From contig JBGAWK010000023.1 in the NCBI GenBank assembly GCA_044227665.1, forward strand, positions 1 to 31,469: a stretch of 31,469 nt of DNA. The letters run 5' to 3'. This document shows positions 8,194-15,955 of this stretch, in pieces; position 1 is the stretch's first letter, and each line of letters starts with the position of its first letter. Made by a program: the position numbers and the translations under genes. Below the pieces are notes generated by a model. That model searched no databases, had not been told where the DNA came from, and was given only the letters and a program-made list of their open reading frames with translations. The stretch is from JBGAWK01 sp044227665. Lineage in GTDB: Bacteria; Bacteroidota; Bacteroidia; Chitinophagales; JADIYW01.

Positions 8194-9990
8194 ATGAGTA
8201 CGACAGTCACAGACGTAAAAAAACTTATAAAAGGTGGGGAATTTTTGATTAAAGATTCAGATTTTAATGAAGTATTTACACCTAGCGACCTCAATGAAGA
8301 GCAGCAGATGATACTACAAGCCACTATAGACTTTCTAGACACAGAAGTGATGCCTAAGCATGAAATGATAGAAAAACAAGAGGCCGGCATTACAGAGCAG
8401 CTCTTACAGCAGGCAGGGGATTTGGGCTTATTAGGTCTTGCCATTCCTGAAGAATATGGTGGCATGGGCAAAGATTTCAATACCAACTCCTTGGTCGTAG
8501 AAGCTATGGCAAAGGCTCGCTCTTTTACACTTTCTTGGGGTGCACATGTGGGCATAGGCACCTTGCCTATCGTATATTTTGGTAATGAATCTCAGAAAAA
8601 AAAGTACCTTCCCATGCTAGCTTCCGGAGAGTTAAAGGCATGTTATTGTCTTACAGAGCCCGGCAGCGGTTCTGATGCATTGGGTGCAAAAACTCGTGCC
8701 ATCCTTAGTGAAGACGGCACGCACTACGTCATCAATGGGCAGAAAATGTGGATTACCAATTCGGGTTTTGCAGATGTATTCATCGTATTTGCACAAGTAG
8801 ATGGAGATAAGTTTACGGGTTTCATATTGGAAAGGACCATGCCGGGATTGTCAGTAGGTGCTGAGGAGAAAAAAATGGGTATAAAAGGGTCTTCTACTCG
8901 TCAGGTGTTTTTTGAAAATGTAAAAGTACCCGTAGAGAATCTTTTGGGAGAAATAGGCAAAGGTCATCTGATTGCATTCAATATCCTAAATATAGGAAGA
9001 TATAAATTGGCGGCAGGTTCTTTAGGCGGTGCTAAGATGTCCTTGGAAATGGCTATAAAATATGCCAATGAACGTCAGCAGTTCAAGACTCCTATAGCAA
9101 AATTTGGTGCTATCCAATACAAGCTTGCAGAGATGGCTGTTCGTATCTATGCTTTGGAGTCAGCATGTTATAGAGCATCAGACATGATAGACAACAAGGA
9201 GAAAGAACTTCTTGCCTCAGGAAAAGCCTTCCAAGAAGCAATCATGGGTGCTGCAGAAGAATATGCCATAGAATGTGCATTCCTGAAAGTACACGGCTCT
9301 GAAGTTCTGGACTATGCCGTAGATGAAACAGTGCAAGTGCATGGCGGTATGGGATATTCCGAAGAACTCCAAGTAGCCGGAGCTTATAGAGATGCTCGTA
9401 TCAACAGGATATTTGAAGGCACAAATGAAATCAATAGATTGCTTACCGTAGATATGTTACTCAAAAGAGCTATGGGCGGCAAGCTAGATCTCATGACACC
9501 AGCAATGGCCATACAGAAAGAACTGATGAGTGTGCCTGACTTTGGAGATGAAGAAGAAGGTGTACTCACGGCAGAAGTAAAAGCGGTAAGAAATGCCAAA
9601 AAAGCTATACTGATGGTTGCAGGTGCAGCTGTACAAAAGCTGATGACGAAGATGAAACATGAGCAAGAAATACTCATGAATATCGCAGACATGATTTTGG
9701 AAGTATTTGCTTTAGAATCCACCTTGTTACGTGCTCAGAAAACTGTGGCAGCTAAAGGAGAAGCGGCTTCAGCATTGCCAATAGCACTCACCAAAACCTT
9801 TTTTAGTGATGCAATAGAGCGTGTAGCGCTACATGGAAAACATGCTTTACAATCATTTGCCGACGGCGATGAATTACGCATCATGATGATGGGTCTGAAG
9901 CGTTATACCAAATACGAATACTATAATACCAAAGAGGCTAGACGTGCTATTGCTGCTGCCCTATTGGAAGCAGAAAAATATTGTTTCTAA
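8194..9990 (+). CDS. Acyl-CoA dehydrogenase (long form)
   Basis: The FAD flavoenzyme catalyses alpha,beta-dehydrogenation of acyl-CoA in beta-oxidation. The core of about 430 residues has CYCLTEPGSGSDALG, MWITNSGFADVFIVFAQ and YANERQQFKTPIAKFGAIQ, and QVHGGMGYSEELQVAGAYRDARINRIFEGTNEINR with the expected catalytic base at E408. At 598 aa it carries a C-terminal helical extension of about 165 residues, as in the VLCAD-like long forms common in Bacteroidota; that extension is thought to aid membrane or subunit association. The chain length of the substrate cannot be fixed from sequence. No electron-transfer flavoprotein or thiolase gene is adjacent. Transcription ends at the strong terminator at 10019. 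Confidence 0.95.
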   Translation: MSTTVTDVKKLIKGGEFLIKDSDFNEVFTPSDLNEEQQMILQATIDFLDTEVMPKHEMIEKQEAGITEQLLQQAGDLGLLGLAIPEEYGGMGKDFNTNSLVVEAMAKARSFTLSWGAHVGIGTLPIVYFGNESQKKKYLPMLASGELKACYCLTEPGSGSDALGAKTRAILSEDGTHYVINGQKMWITNSGFADVFIVFAQVDGDKFTGFILERTMPGLSVGAEEKKMGIKGSSTRQVFFENVKVPVENLLGEIGKGHLIAFNILNIGRYKLAAGSLGGAKMSLEMAIKYANERQQFKTPIAKFGAIQYKLAEMAVRIYALESACYRASDMIDNKEKELLASGKAFQEAIMGAAEEYAIECAFLKVHGSEVLDYAVDETVQVHGGMGYSEELQVAGAYRDARINRIFEGTNEINRLLTVDMLLKRAMGGKLDLMTPAMAIQKELMSVPDFGDEEEGVLTAEVKAVRNAKKAILMVAGAAVQKLMTKMKHEQEILMNIADMILEVFALESTLLRAQKTVAAKGEAASALPIALTKTFFSDAIERVALHGKHALQSFADGDELRIMMMGLKRYTKYEYYNTKEARRAIAAALLEAEKYCF

Positions 9991-10018
9991 ATTTTTATAA
10001 AATCAAGATAATAGTTTT

Positions 10019-10049
10019 GGGCATTTCTCTCGAAATGCCCTTTTTTTTT
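10019..10049 (+). terminator. Intrinsic terminator of the acyl-CoA dehydrogenase gene
   Basis: GGGCATTTC (10019-10027) and GAAATGCCC (10032-10040) form a perfect 9-bp stem with a 4-base TCTC loop, followed directly by nine T residues. It starts 29 bases after the stop codon and separates this gene from the AT-rich unit downstream. Confidence 0.92.
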
Positions 10050-10063
10050 CCGATTTGATATAT

Positions 10064-10071
10064 TATTTTTG
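10064..10071 (+). promoter_or_regulatory. -7 box of the AT-rich two-gene unit
   Basis: TATTTTTG matches TAnnTTTG, lies just after the terminator at 10019-10049 and ends 11 bases before the GTG at 10083. This would make the downstream pair an independent transcription unit. A -33 TTG at the right spacing was not found. Confidence 0.45.
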
Positions 10072-10082
10072 GATTTGTTTTT

Positions 10083-11192
10083 GTGAATAATAAAAAATTT
10101 TTATATCTTTTTTCTGCTCTTGGAGTAATTAGTAGCATTACTGGAATTATTTCTTTTACTATGAATGATGCAACTAAATTATATGAAAAAATAGGTATGG
10201 AAATTTTAAAAAAAGTATCTATTTTTCTGTTTTTATTATCAATTTTATATGTTATTTACTACTTTTTTTTTAGAAAACTATCAATTAAGGAGGGAGTAAA
10301 TGGTGTGCCTGTAAAATTCAAATATCTTATAAGAAGATGCAACCCGTTTGCCTTAACTAAGTATTTAGAATATTTGCATCAATTTCAACACAAGCATTAT
10401 GAAAACTCTTTACGCATATTGAATAGCAAGGAGAACTCCCCTTGGACAGAAGTAGAAAAATCACATAACAAAGAACTATTAAGAATCTGCCAAAAAGCTA
10501 TTCATGCGCTTACTGGTACAGAATTTTCAATTCATATAAAACTTTTTAAATCCAAAACGAACAATCAACTAATATCTGGAGAAGATAGTATTTATAATTC
10601 AGTATTTGAGACTTATACTAGATTACCATCCAAAGCTGAATTTGATAAGATTATTAATCAATTCCCAGCTAGGTCATCTGATGAATTATTTACAATTCAA
10701 AAATGGGAAAGAAATACGATTGAGAAACTATATGAAAAAGTAGACTTATCTATTAAAACCGGTAATAACGGATATAAAAAGAATTATGCTTATGATTATG
10801 TATTTGGTCCAACTAAACATTATTGGCTTTCAAATAATTTAACACTGGATGAAAAAAATAAATATTTCATAAGTAATAGTGAGAATTGGAACAACTATTA
10901 CAATAGTCTTGGCGTTTTTATAATATCATGTCCTCTACATAAGGGTGGAGATGATAATATTGAAGGTAATTGTGTAGGACTTCTTATTATTGACAGCCAT
11001 CTAAAAAATGTCTTTCAAGAGAAAATAATTATTGAAGCAATGGGATATTTTGCTCATAGGTTTTTTGACTATTTTAATATATATATCAGAAATAATGTTA
11101 TCTTTAATCAAAATTTAGATAATGGCAAGTCTGATTTAGTAAAAAAAGTAAATAATAGCACTAAATTTGTAAAACTTAAAAATAATAGATAA
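10083..11192 (+). CDS. Unrecognised two-TM protein with GAF-like C-terminus
   Basis: The start is GTG; the next ATG (codon 27) would remove the first membrane helix. Two hydrophobic segments lie at about residues 5-25 and 43-63, with a short loop between and a basic segment after, so the remaining 300 residues are probably cytoplasmic. The C-terminal part (about 270-350) has the alternating strand-helix look of a GAF-type sensor: SLGVFIISCPLH, then GNCVGLLIIDSH, then EAMGYFAHRFFDYFN. I do not recognise the middle. The tail is Lys/Asn-rich. Base composition is strikingly AT-rich compared with both flanks, suggesting acquisition by transfer. It is followed after two bases by a small gene, so the pair is probably cotranslated. 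A membrane-anchored sensor or effector is the best guess; GAF is an inference from pattern, not a firm hit. Confidence 0.75.
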   Translation: MNNKKFLYLFSALGVISSITGIISFTMNDATKLYEKIGMEILKKVSIFLFLLSILYVIYYFFFRKLSIKEGVNGVPVKFKYLIRRCNPFALTKYLEYLHQFQHKHYENSLRILNSKENSPWTEVEKSHNKELLRICQKAIHALTGTEFSIHIKLFKSKTNNQLISGEDSIYNSVFETYTRLPSKAEFDKIINQFPARSSDELFTIQKWERNTIEKLYEKVDLSIKTGNNGYKKNYAYDYVFGPTKHYWLSNNLTLDEKNKYFISNSENWNNYYNSLGVFIISCPLHKGGDDNIEGNCVGLLIIDSHLKNVFQEKIIIEAMGYFAHRFFDYFNIYIRNNVIFNQNLDNGKSDLVKKVNNSTKFVKLKNNR

Positions 11193-11194
11193 TA

Positions 11195-11410
11195 ATGAGT
11201 AATTACAAAGCTCCAAAAGCATATATTTTTGAAAAAAAAGATAGACATTTTAATAAAAATATTGATATTTCAGATTATGAAAAATTATATGCACATGATG
11301 AAAGTAATTCTAAGGATTATGGATTCTTCAAAAATTTAAGCATATTAATTAAAGATGTAATAAAGGATAAAGAATCATCTTATAAACTAGAGCAAAAAGT
11401 ATCTCAATAA
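11195..11410 (+). CDS. Small hydrophilic protein, partner of the two-TM gene
   Basis: This 71-aa frame begins two bases after the TAA of the two-TM gene, the spacing of translationally coupled genes, and shares its very low GC content (21 of 120 bases G or C across the junction by hand count). The product is highly charged, with KAPKAYIFEKKD near the start, an acidic middle and a helical, amphipathic C-terminal half; there is no signal peptide or membrane segment. It matches no family I know. A small cytoplasmic accessory or inhibitor of the upstream protein is plausible from context only. Confidence 0.6.
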   Translation: MSNYKAPKAYIFEKKDRHFNKNIDISDYEKLYAHDESNSKDYGFFKNLSILIKDVIKDKESSYKLEQKVSQ

Positions 11411-11499
11411 AATCACATTAGTAATTAATTGCTAATTTATCCCATAATTAGTCCTATTGCTATTTGCTATTTGATTTTTGAACTAGTTATAAAATAACT

Positions 11500-12279
11500 A
11501 TGCTCAAAAGACTTCACCTTTTCGAATTAGAGGATCAGACTTGGTTTCCGAAGAATATCAGAAACTATATGACCGACTACTTACAAATCTTAGCGAATAC
11601 GCTAAAATTCTATGAAGGAATAATTCCTGTTCTGAAAAAAGGAATTGAGGCTACAGACACAAAGCAAATTGTAGATTTGGCTTCCGGCGGTGGAGGTGGT
11701 TGGCTCGCCATAGCTGATAAAATCAGAAAAGAAATCCCCAACATCAGTATTCTTCTCACAGATTTTTATCCCAATATTGATGCCTTTGAACAAAATAAAA
11801 ACAAATGTCCCGAATTGTTCGGCTACGCATCCGCATCTATTGATGCTACCAATGTCCCAAAAGCATTGAAAGGTCTTAGGACACAGTTTCTTTCCTTCCA
11901 TCACTTTACGCCTGAGATGTGTACTAGCATACTACAGAACGCAGTAGATGCCCGCCAGCCTATAGCCATATTTGAATTTTTGGAGCGAGATATACTACAT
12001 CTATTGAAAGTAGGGGCTATTCCTGCCAGCGTATATGCACTTACGCCATTCATACGTCCATTCACTTTAGAAAGATTATTTTATACCTATGCAGTTCCCA
12101 TTGTGCCGATGAGTATAGGCTTTGACGGCATAGTGTCTGTATTCAGAACCTACACACTTGACGAGATGCGAGAAATGACAAAAATGCTGAATGGCGGCGA
12201 CACCTATCACTGGGATATAGGGGTACAAAAAAGTACACTTGTAAGCACACAATATTTGCTAGGCATTCCGAAGAAATAG
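11500..12279 (+). CDS. Class I SAM-dependent methyltransferase-like protein
   Basis: The 259-aa protein has a glycine-rich motif I at about residues 57-68 (IVDLASGGGGGW) followed by a helix, then ISILLTDFYPN, whose Asp88 sits where the ribose-binding acidic residue of a Rossmann methyltransferase is expected. A hydrophobic stretch around residues 165-205 could be a membrane-associating or dimer region. Substrate is unknown, and the catalytic post-motifs are not clear, so it may be a divergent or non-classical member. GC content returns to the window's norm here, marking the end of the AT-rich unit. The stop is one base from the end of the convergent SDR gene. Confidence 0.7.
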   Translation: MLKRLHLFELEDQTWFPKNIRNYMTDYLQILANTLKFYEGIIPVLKKGIEATDTKQIVDLASGGGGGWLAIADKIRKEIPNISILLTDFYPNIDAFEQNKNKCPELFGYASASIDATNVPKALKGLRTQFLSFHHFTPEMCTSILQNAVDARQPIAIFEFLERDILHLLKVGAIPASVYALTPFIRPFTLERLFYTYAVPIVPMSIGFDGIVSVFRTYTLDEMREMTKMLNGGDTYHWDIGVQKSTLVSTQYLLGIPKK

Positions 12280-12280
12280 A

Positions 12281-13096
12281 CTATAATGTTCTATCTTTCA
12301 GATAGTTAAAGACCTTAGAATAGGAAGTAGGCAATAATTTTGTAGTCATGTCTGCAAGGTAGGTTTCCACGCCTATCATAATTTTTTCCTCTCCCTTCAT
12401 AATACCATTGATGATGACTTGCGCTGCTTTCTCAGGGGTATGACGCAAAGCATTTTCATTGAATTTTTCTAAATCCTTAACGGCCTCTACTTTATCTGTT
12501 TGTTCCACCATCCGGGCATTATTGGCAATATTCGTCTTGATGCCGCCGGGATGTACGGTATGTACGCTTACAGGTGTTCCCAAGAGCTCCATGCGCAAGG
12601 ATTCGGTAAGTCCACGTACGGCAAATTTTGAGGAACAATAAGGTATTTGCTCTGCTATACCTGCCAGTCCGAATAGGCTGGAAATATTTACGATAGCAGC
12701 TTCTCTGCGCTGTAAGAGATGTGGCAAAAATTCCTTAGTACCATAGACTACGCCCCAAAAATTTATACCCATCAGCCACTCAAACTCTTCATAAGTAGTT
12801 TCTGTAATCTTGGCTCGCGACAAGGCTACTCCTGCATTGTTCACTACTACATCTACCCTACCAAATTTTTGTATTACATGATTAGCGAAGTCTATGAAAG
12901 ACTCCTTCTTGGACACATCAAAAACTTCAGTATATACCTCTGTATGGCAATGGTTCTTGGTTTCCTCCAACTGTACTGCATTGAGGTCTGACAATGCTAA
13001 TAACGCGCCGCGAGCAGCAAAATCTAATGCCAATGCTTTGCCTATTCCTGAACCTGCTCCAGTAATTACTACTACCTTATCTTTAAAATTTTTCAT
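12281..13096 (-). CDS. Short-chain dehydrogenase/reductase (SDR)
   Basis: A classical SDR of 271 aa. The cofactor motif TGAGSGIG is at residues 12-19, NNAG at 86-89, the catalytic Ser at S140 and YxxxK at Y153 and K157, exactly 13 residues after the Ser, followed by HPGG at 182-185. Asp at the end of beta-2 (LSDLNA) suggests NAD(H) preference. Such enzymes oxidise or reduce alcohols, ketones or fatty acyl groups in the cytoplasm; the substrate is not identifiable. It lies downstream of the TonB receptor on the same strand with a 62-bp gap containing a hairpin, so some read-through is possible. Confidence 0.93.
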   Translation of the reverse strand: MKNFKDKVVVITGAGSGIGKALALDFAARGALLALSDLNAVQLEETKNHCHTEVYTEVFDVSKKESFIDFANHVIQKFGRVDVVVNNAGVALSRAKITETTYEEFEWLMGINFWGVVYGTKEFLPHLLQRREAAIVNISSLFGLAGIAEQIPYCSSKFAVRGLTESLRMELLGTPVSVHTVHPGGIKTNIANNARMVEQTDKVEAVKDLEKFNENALRHTPEKAAQVIINGIMKGEEKIMIGVETYLADMTTKLLPTSYSKVFNYLKDRTL

Positions 13097-13146
13097 ATAT
13101 TAATGATAGTAAATCTATACATGTTTGACTCTAATTCAGATGACTT

Positions 13147-13171
13147 GGGTTAAGAAAATTATTTCTTACCC
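13147..13171 (-). terminator. Hairpin at the 3' end of the TonB-receptor operon
   Basis: GGGT, a bulged T, AAGAAA, the loop ATTA, then TTTCTT and ACCC form a 10-bp stem with one bulge that overlaps the receptor's stop codon. No T-run follows on the minus strand, so it may act in transcript stability or partial termination rather than as a full intrinsic terminator. Confidence 0.35.
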
Positions 13172-15915
13172 TTTCTTTCTAAGTCAAATAATACAGAAGC
13201 ATAGCCTATACCTCCCATAATCGGGGAGCCATAAGCTGTTCTATATTTATGGTTATAAATATTAGACCCGCCTATCTGAAAGGTAAAAAACTTGTCTAGC
13301 TCATAGCTGACTTGCATATCCAAAGTATGATAAGCAGGAATATCTCCATTACCAAAGGGACTTTGCCACTCGTAATTATCACTCCACTTAAAGTTAGCTG
13401 CAAAACCAAGTCCTTTCCACACTCTATTGCCGGACAAACCTATATTGAACTTGTGATTAGGTGTATTAAAGCCGGGGATAATAGGATCTGTAAGAGATTT
13501 TGTATTGAGATTGGAGTAGGTATAGTTAAAAGTAGCATTCAAATTCTTGGGTAGATAATAGGTAAGCGCAATAGAAGCTCCATAGCTTTTCACATCCTGT
13601 TTGGCATTGGTAGGTGTTTGTATTACTCTATAATTTTTGGTAAGAATAGCATCTACACCTGTCTGTTGCCCTGCCTGTCCCGGCAGAAGGGGTTGCACCA
13701 ACCGAATATCCCCTATAAAGTTAGAATATATATTAAAATATCCATTTGCATCTATATACAGATTTTTGAATATTTGAGTACGATAACCTGCTTCTATAGA
13801 TTTTACTTGCTCTTGCTTAAGTGGATCTATGATTACAGACTTTAGCAAAGAAGTATCTATAATATATTCCTGTAGATATTTTTCTCTAAAATCCGTTACA
13901 GATTGTAAATCATATACATTGTAATTCCCATTTAGATTACCCTGCAAAAGCAGTGGTCCTATATCCAATAAGATATACTGATTCTGTAGTGTCGGAGACC
14001 TAAATGCCGACTGTCCGGATACCCTTATGGTATGCTTGTTGTAAGTAAATACAGCAGATAGTCGCGGTGAAAGCTGTAAATCAAAATTTTTGTTCTTGTC
14101 CAAGCGCATAGAGCCTACCAGCTTGAGATGGTCTCCAAAAAGATCCACAGAAGCTTGTACATATCCCCCGGCTTCCCAGGTATTCAGATTCTCGTAGGTA
14201 CCATCAGTTCTCAATGTATCTCTGAAGATAGTACCCTTGGAGTTCGGATGAAACATACGATAAGTAGCTCCAAAGACGAAATTGGCATGTTTTATATCAT
14301 AATTGTATTGACCTTCTACGTGATGTAGTGCTGATTTGTCCAAAAACTTAGACCCTGTCTTCAAATCGGGGTCATTGACAATACGATTATATGAAGTAAT
14401 GAATTCATCAGAACCTGGTGCAAAAAAAGATTGCGCATAGGCCTGACTGACGGCATATTGCTTGGCAGTTTCTACATTTTGCTGACTAGGTTCATCTTTA
14501 AAATCATTGTTATACTCTGAAAGTTTTCCAAAATATTCAGAAATAAAATTACTTACATAATCCGCTATGCCATCTTTAGATATATTGATAGAAGTAAAGA
14601 CCATATCATAGGAATCTCCGGCATTTTCCAAAGTATTATAGTATTTTAACAACATGCCTTTACCCTCTAACTGTACTTTATTCTGCTGGAATAAGATATT
14701 TTTTATCGCATATCTATTACTACCTTGATATATTGCACTACCCCTGCCGAACTTATAATCATAGCTCAATTGAAGGTCTTTTTGTATATTCCAATACAAT
14801 CCCATAGAAGCCTTGAGGCTCTGTACTTTATTGTCGGAAACATCTTGTTCCATATATCCGGGTGTAGTTATATCTAATATTCCCGGAAATGCTACAGGAT
14901 AAAAATCCAAATAGGTATTCAGTGCTCTAAATTTTTTGGCGATAGCGGTATCTTCACTATACTGTAGCTTCCTTACTATGCTACTGACATTTACAGAAGT
15001 AGAAATATCTCCATACAGATTGGCTATAGAGTCATCTGCTACCCAGTCATTGATTCTATAATAGCTGCAAGTAAATTTATAGCCAAACTTATCTTTAGCA
15101 CCCTCCCTCTTCCCAAATGTATTGGCATAGCGCATCTGTCCTTCAAACATTGCTCTTGTCCCACCCTTCAATTTGACTTGCAAACCGGGATAGTCAAATG
15201 GATTTTTACTTTTCATAGCGACTACGCCTTGAAAAGCATTTGCGCCGTAGAGTGCTGAAGAGGCTCCCGAAATTATTTCTACGCTCTCCAAATCAATCTC
15301 TGAAGCACCTACTAGGTTTCCCACAGGAAAATTCAGTCCTGGCGCCTGATTATCCATGCCATCTATAAACTGCACCATCCGAACTGGTGCGGTGGTATTG
15401 AATCCTCTAGTATTAATAATTTGAAATCCGGCACTAGATGTGGTTACATCTATTTCCTTTAGATTACCAATACTCTGATAAAAATTTCCTGATGCAGAAT
15501 TCTGAATTTGTAGTGCATTTAATTTCTGGATGGAAGAGTTGGATTCTGTAATGCGTTCACTTACCCTAGACCCCGTAATTACTACTTCATCTGTAATATA
15601 TACTGCGCCTTCTTCCAACTCTACACCTACTCTTGCCATCGCACCTTGTACTGTGATGGTGGCGGTTTGATAGCCTAGATAGGATATCTCCAGCTCTACA
15701 GGAAATTTTATTCCTTCCTCTAGGCTTAATTCAAAATTACCCTCTATATCGGTTACGGCACCTTTAGTAGTACCTTTTACTACTACGGCAGCACCTATGA
15801 GGGGTTCCTTGTATGCTTTATCTTTGACATTACCTTTTATCGTTATATCATTCTGAGCATTGCCATATTGGATGCCAGAAAGTAATAAGGCTATTATCAC
15901 AACTATTTTATTCAT
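13159..15915 (-). CDS. TonB-dependent outer-membrane receptor
   Basis: The ATG at 15915 gives the signal peptide MNKIVVIIALLLSGIQYGNAQ; the frame extends upstream only through a TTG at 15948. Residues about 22-105 form a CarboxypepD_reg-like beta-sandwich (IKGNVKDKAYKEPLIGAAVVVKG, TDIEGNFEL). A plug follows (EVVITGSRVSERITES, NTRGFN, ESVEIISGASSALYGANAFQGVV), then a long beta-barrel of about 650 residues ending in the usual aromatic C-terminal strand ASVLFDLERK. It imports a ligand across the outer membrane using TonB energy. No SusD-like partner is present. It lies 40 bases after the secreted hydrolase on the same strand, which suggests it takes up that enzyme's product. Confidence 0.93.
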   Translation of the reverse strand: MNKIVVIIALLLSGIQYGNAQNDITIKGNVKDKAYKEPLIGAAVVVKGTTKGAVTDIEGNFELSLEEGIKFPVELEISYLGYQTATITVQGAMARVGVELEEGAVYITDEVVITGSRVSERITESNSSIQKLNALQIQNSASGNFYQSIGNLKEIDVTTSSAGFQIINTRGFNTTAPVRMVQFIDGMDNQAPGLNFPVGNLVGASEIDLESVEIISGASSALYGANAFQGVVAMKSKNPFDYPGLQVKLKGGTRAMFEGQMRYANTFGKREGAKDKFGYKFTCSYYRINDWVADDSIANLYGDISTSVNVSSIVRKLQYSEDTAIAKKFRALNTYLDFYPVAFPGILDITTPGYMEQDVSDNKVQSLKASMGLYWNIQKDLQLSYDYKFGRGSAIYQGSNRYAIKNILFQQNKVQLEGKGMLLKYYNTLENAGDSYDMVFTSINISKDGIADYVSNFISEYFGKLSEYNNDFKDEPSQQNVETAKQYAVSQAYAQSFFAPGSDEFITSYNRIVNDPDLKTGSKFLDKSALHHVEGQYNYDIKHANFVFGATYRMFHPNSKGTIFRDTLRTDGTYENLNTWEAGGYVQASVDLFGDHLKLVGSMRLDKNKNFDLQLSPRLSAVFTYNKHTIRVSGQSAFRSPTLQNQYILLDIGPLLLQGNLNGNYNVYDLQSVTDFREKYLQEYIIDTSLLKSVIIDPLKQEQVKSIEAGYRTQIFKNLYIDANGYFNIYSNFIGDIRLVQPLLPGQAGQQTGVDAILTKNYRVIQTPTNAKQDVKSYGASIALTYYLPKNLNATFNYTYSNLNTKSLTDPIIPGFNTPNHKFNIGLSGNRVWKGLGFAANFKWSDNYEWQSPFGNGDIPAYHTLDMQVSYELDKFFTFQIGGSNIYNHKYRTAYGSPIMGGIGYASVLFDLERKGKK

Positions 15916-15955
15916 CTGAAAGACTTTTACAGGTTTTATACAATACAAATATCAA

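Noticed and set aside
15916..15948. TTG start 11 codons upstream for the TonB receptor
   Set aside because: The ATG at 15915 starts directly at a classic Lys-plus-hydrophobic signal peptide.
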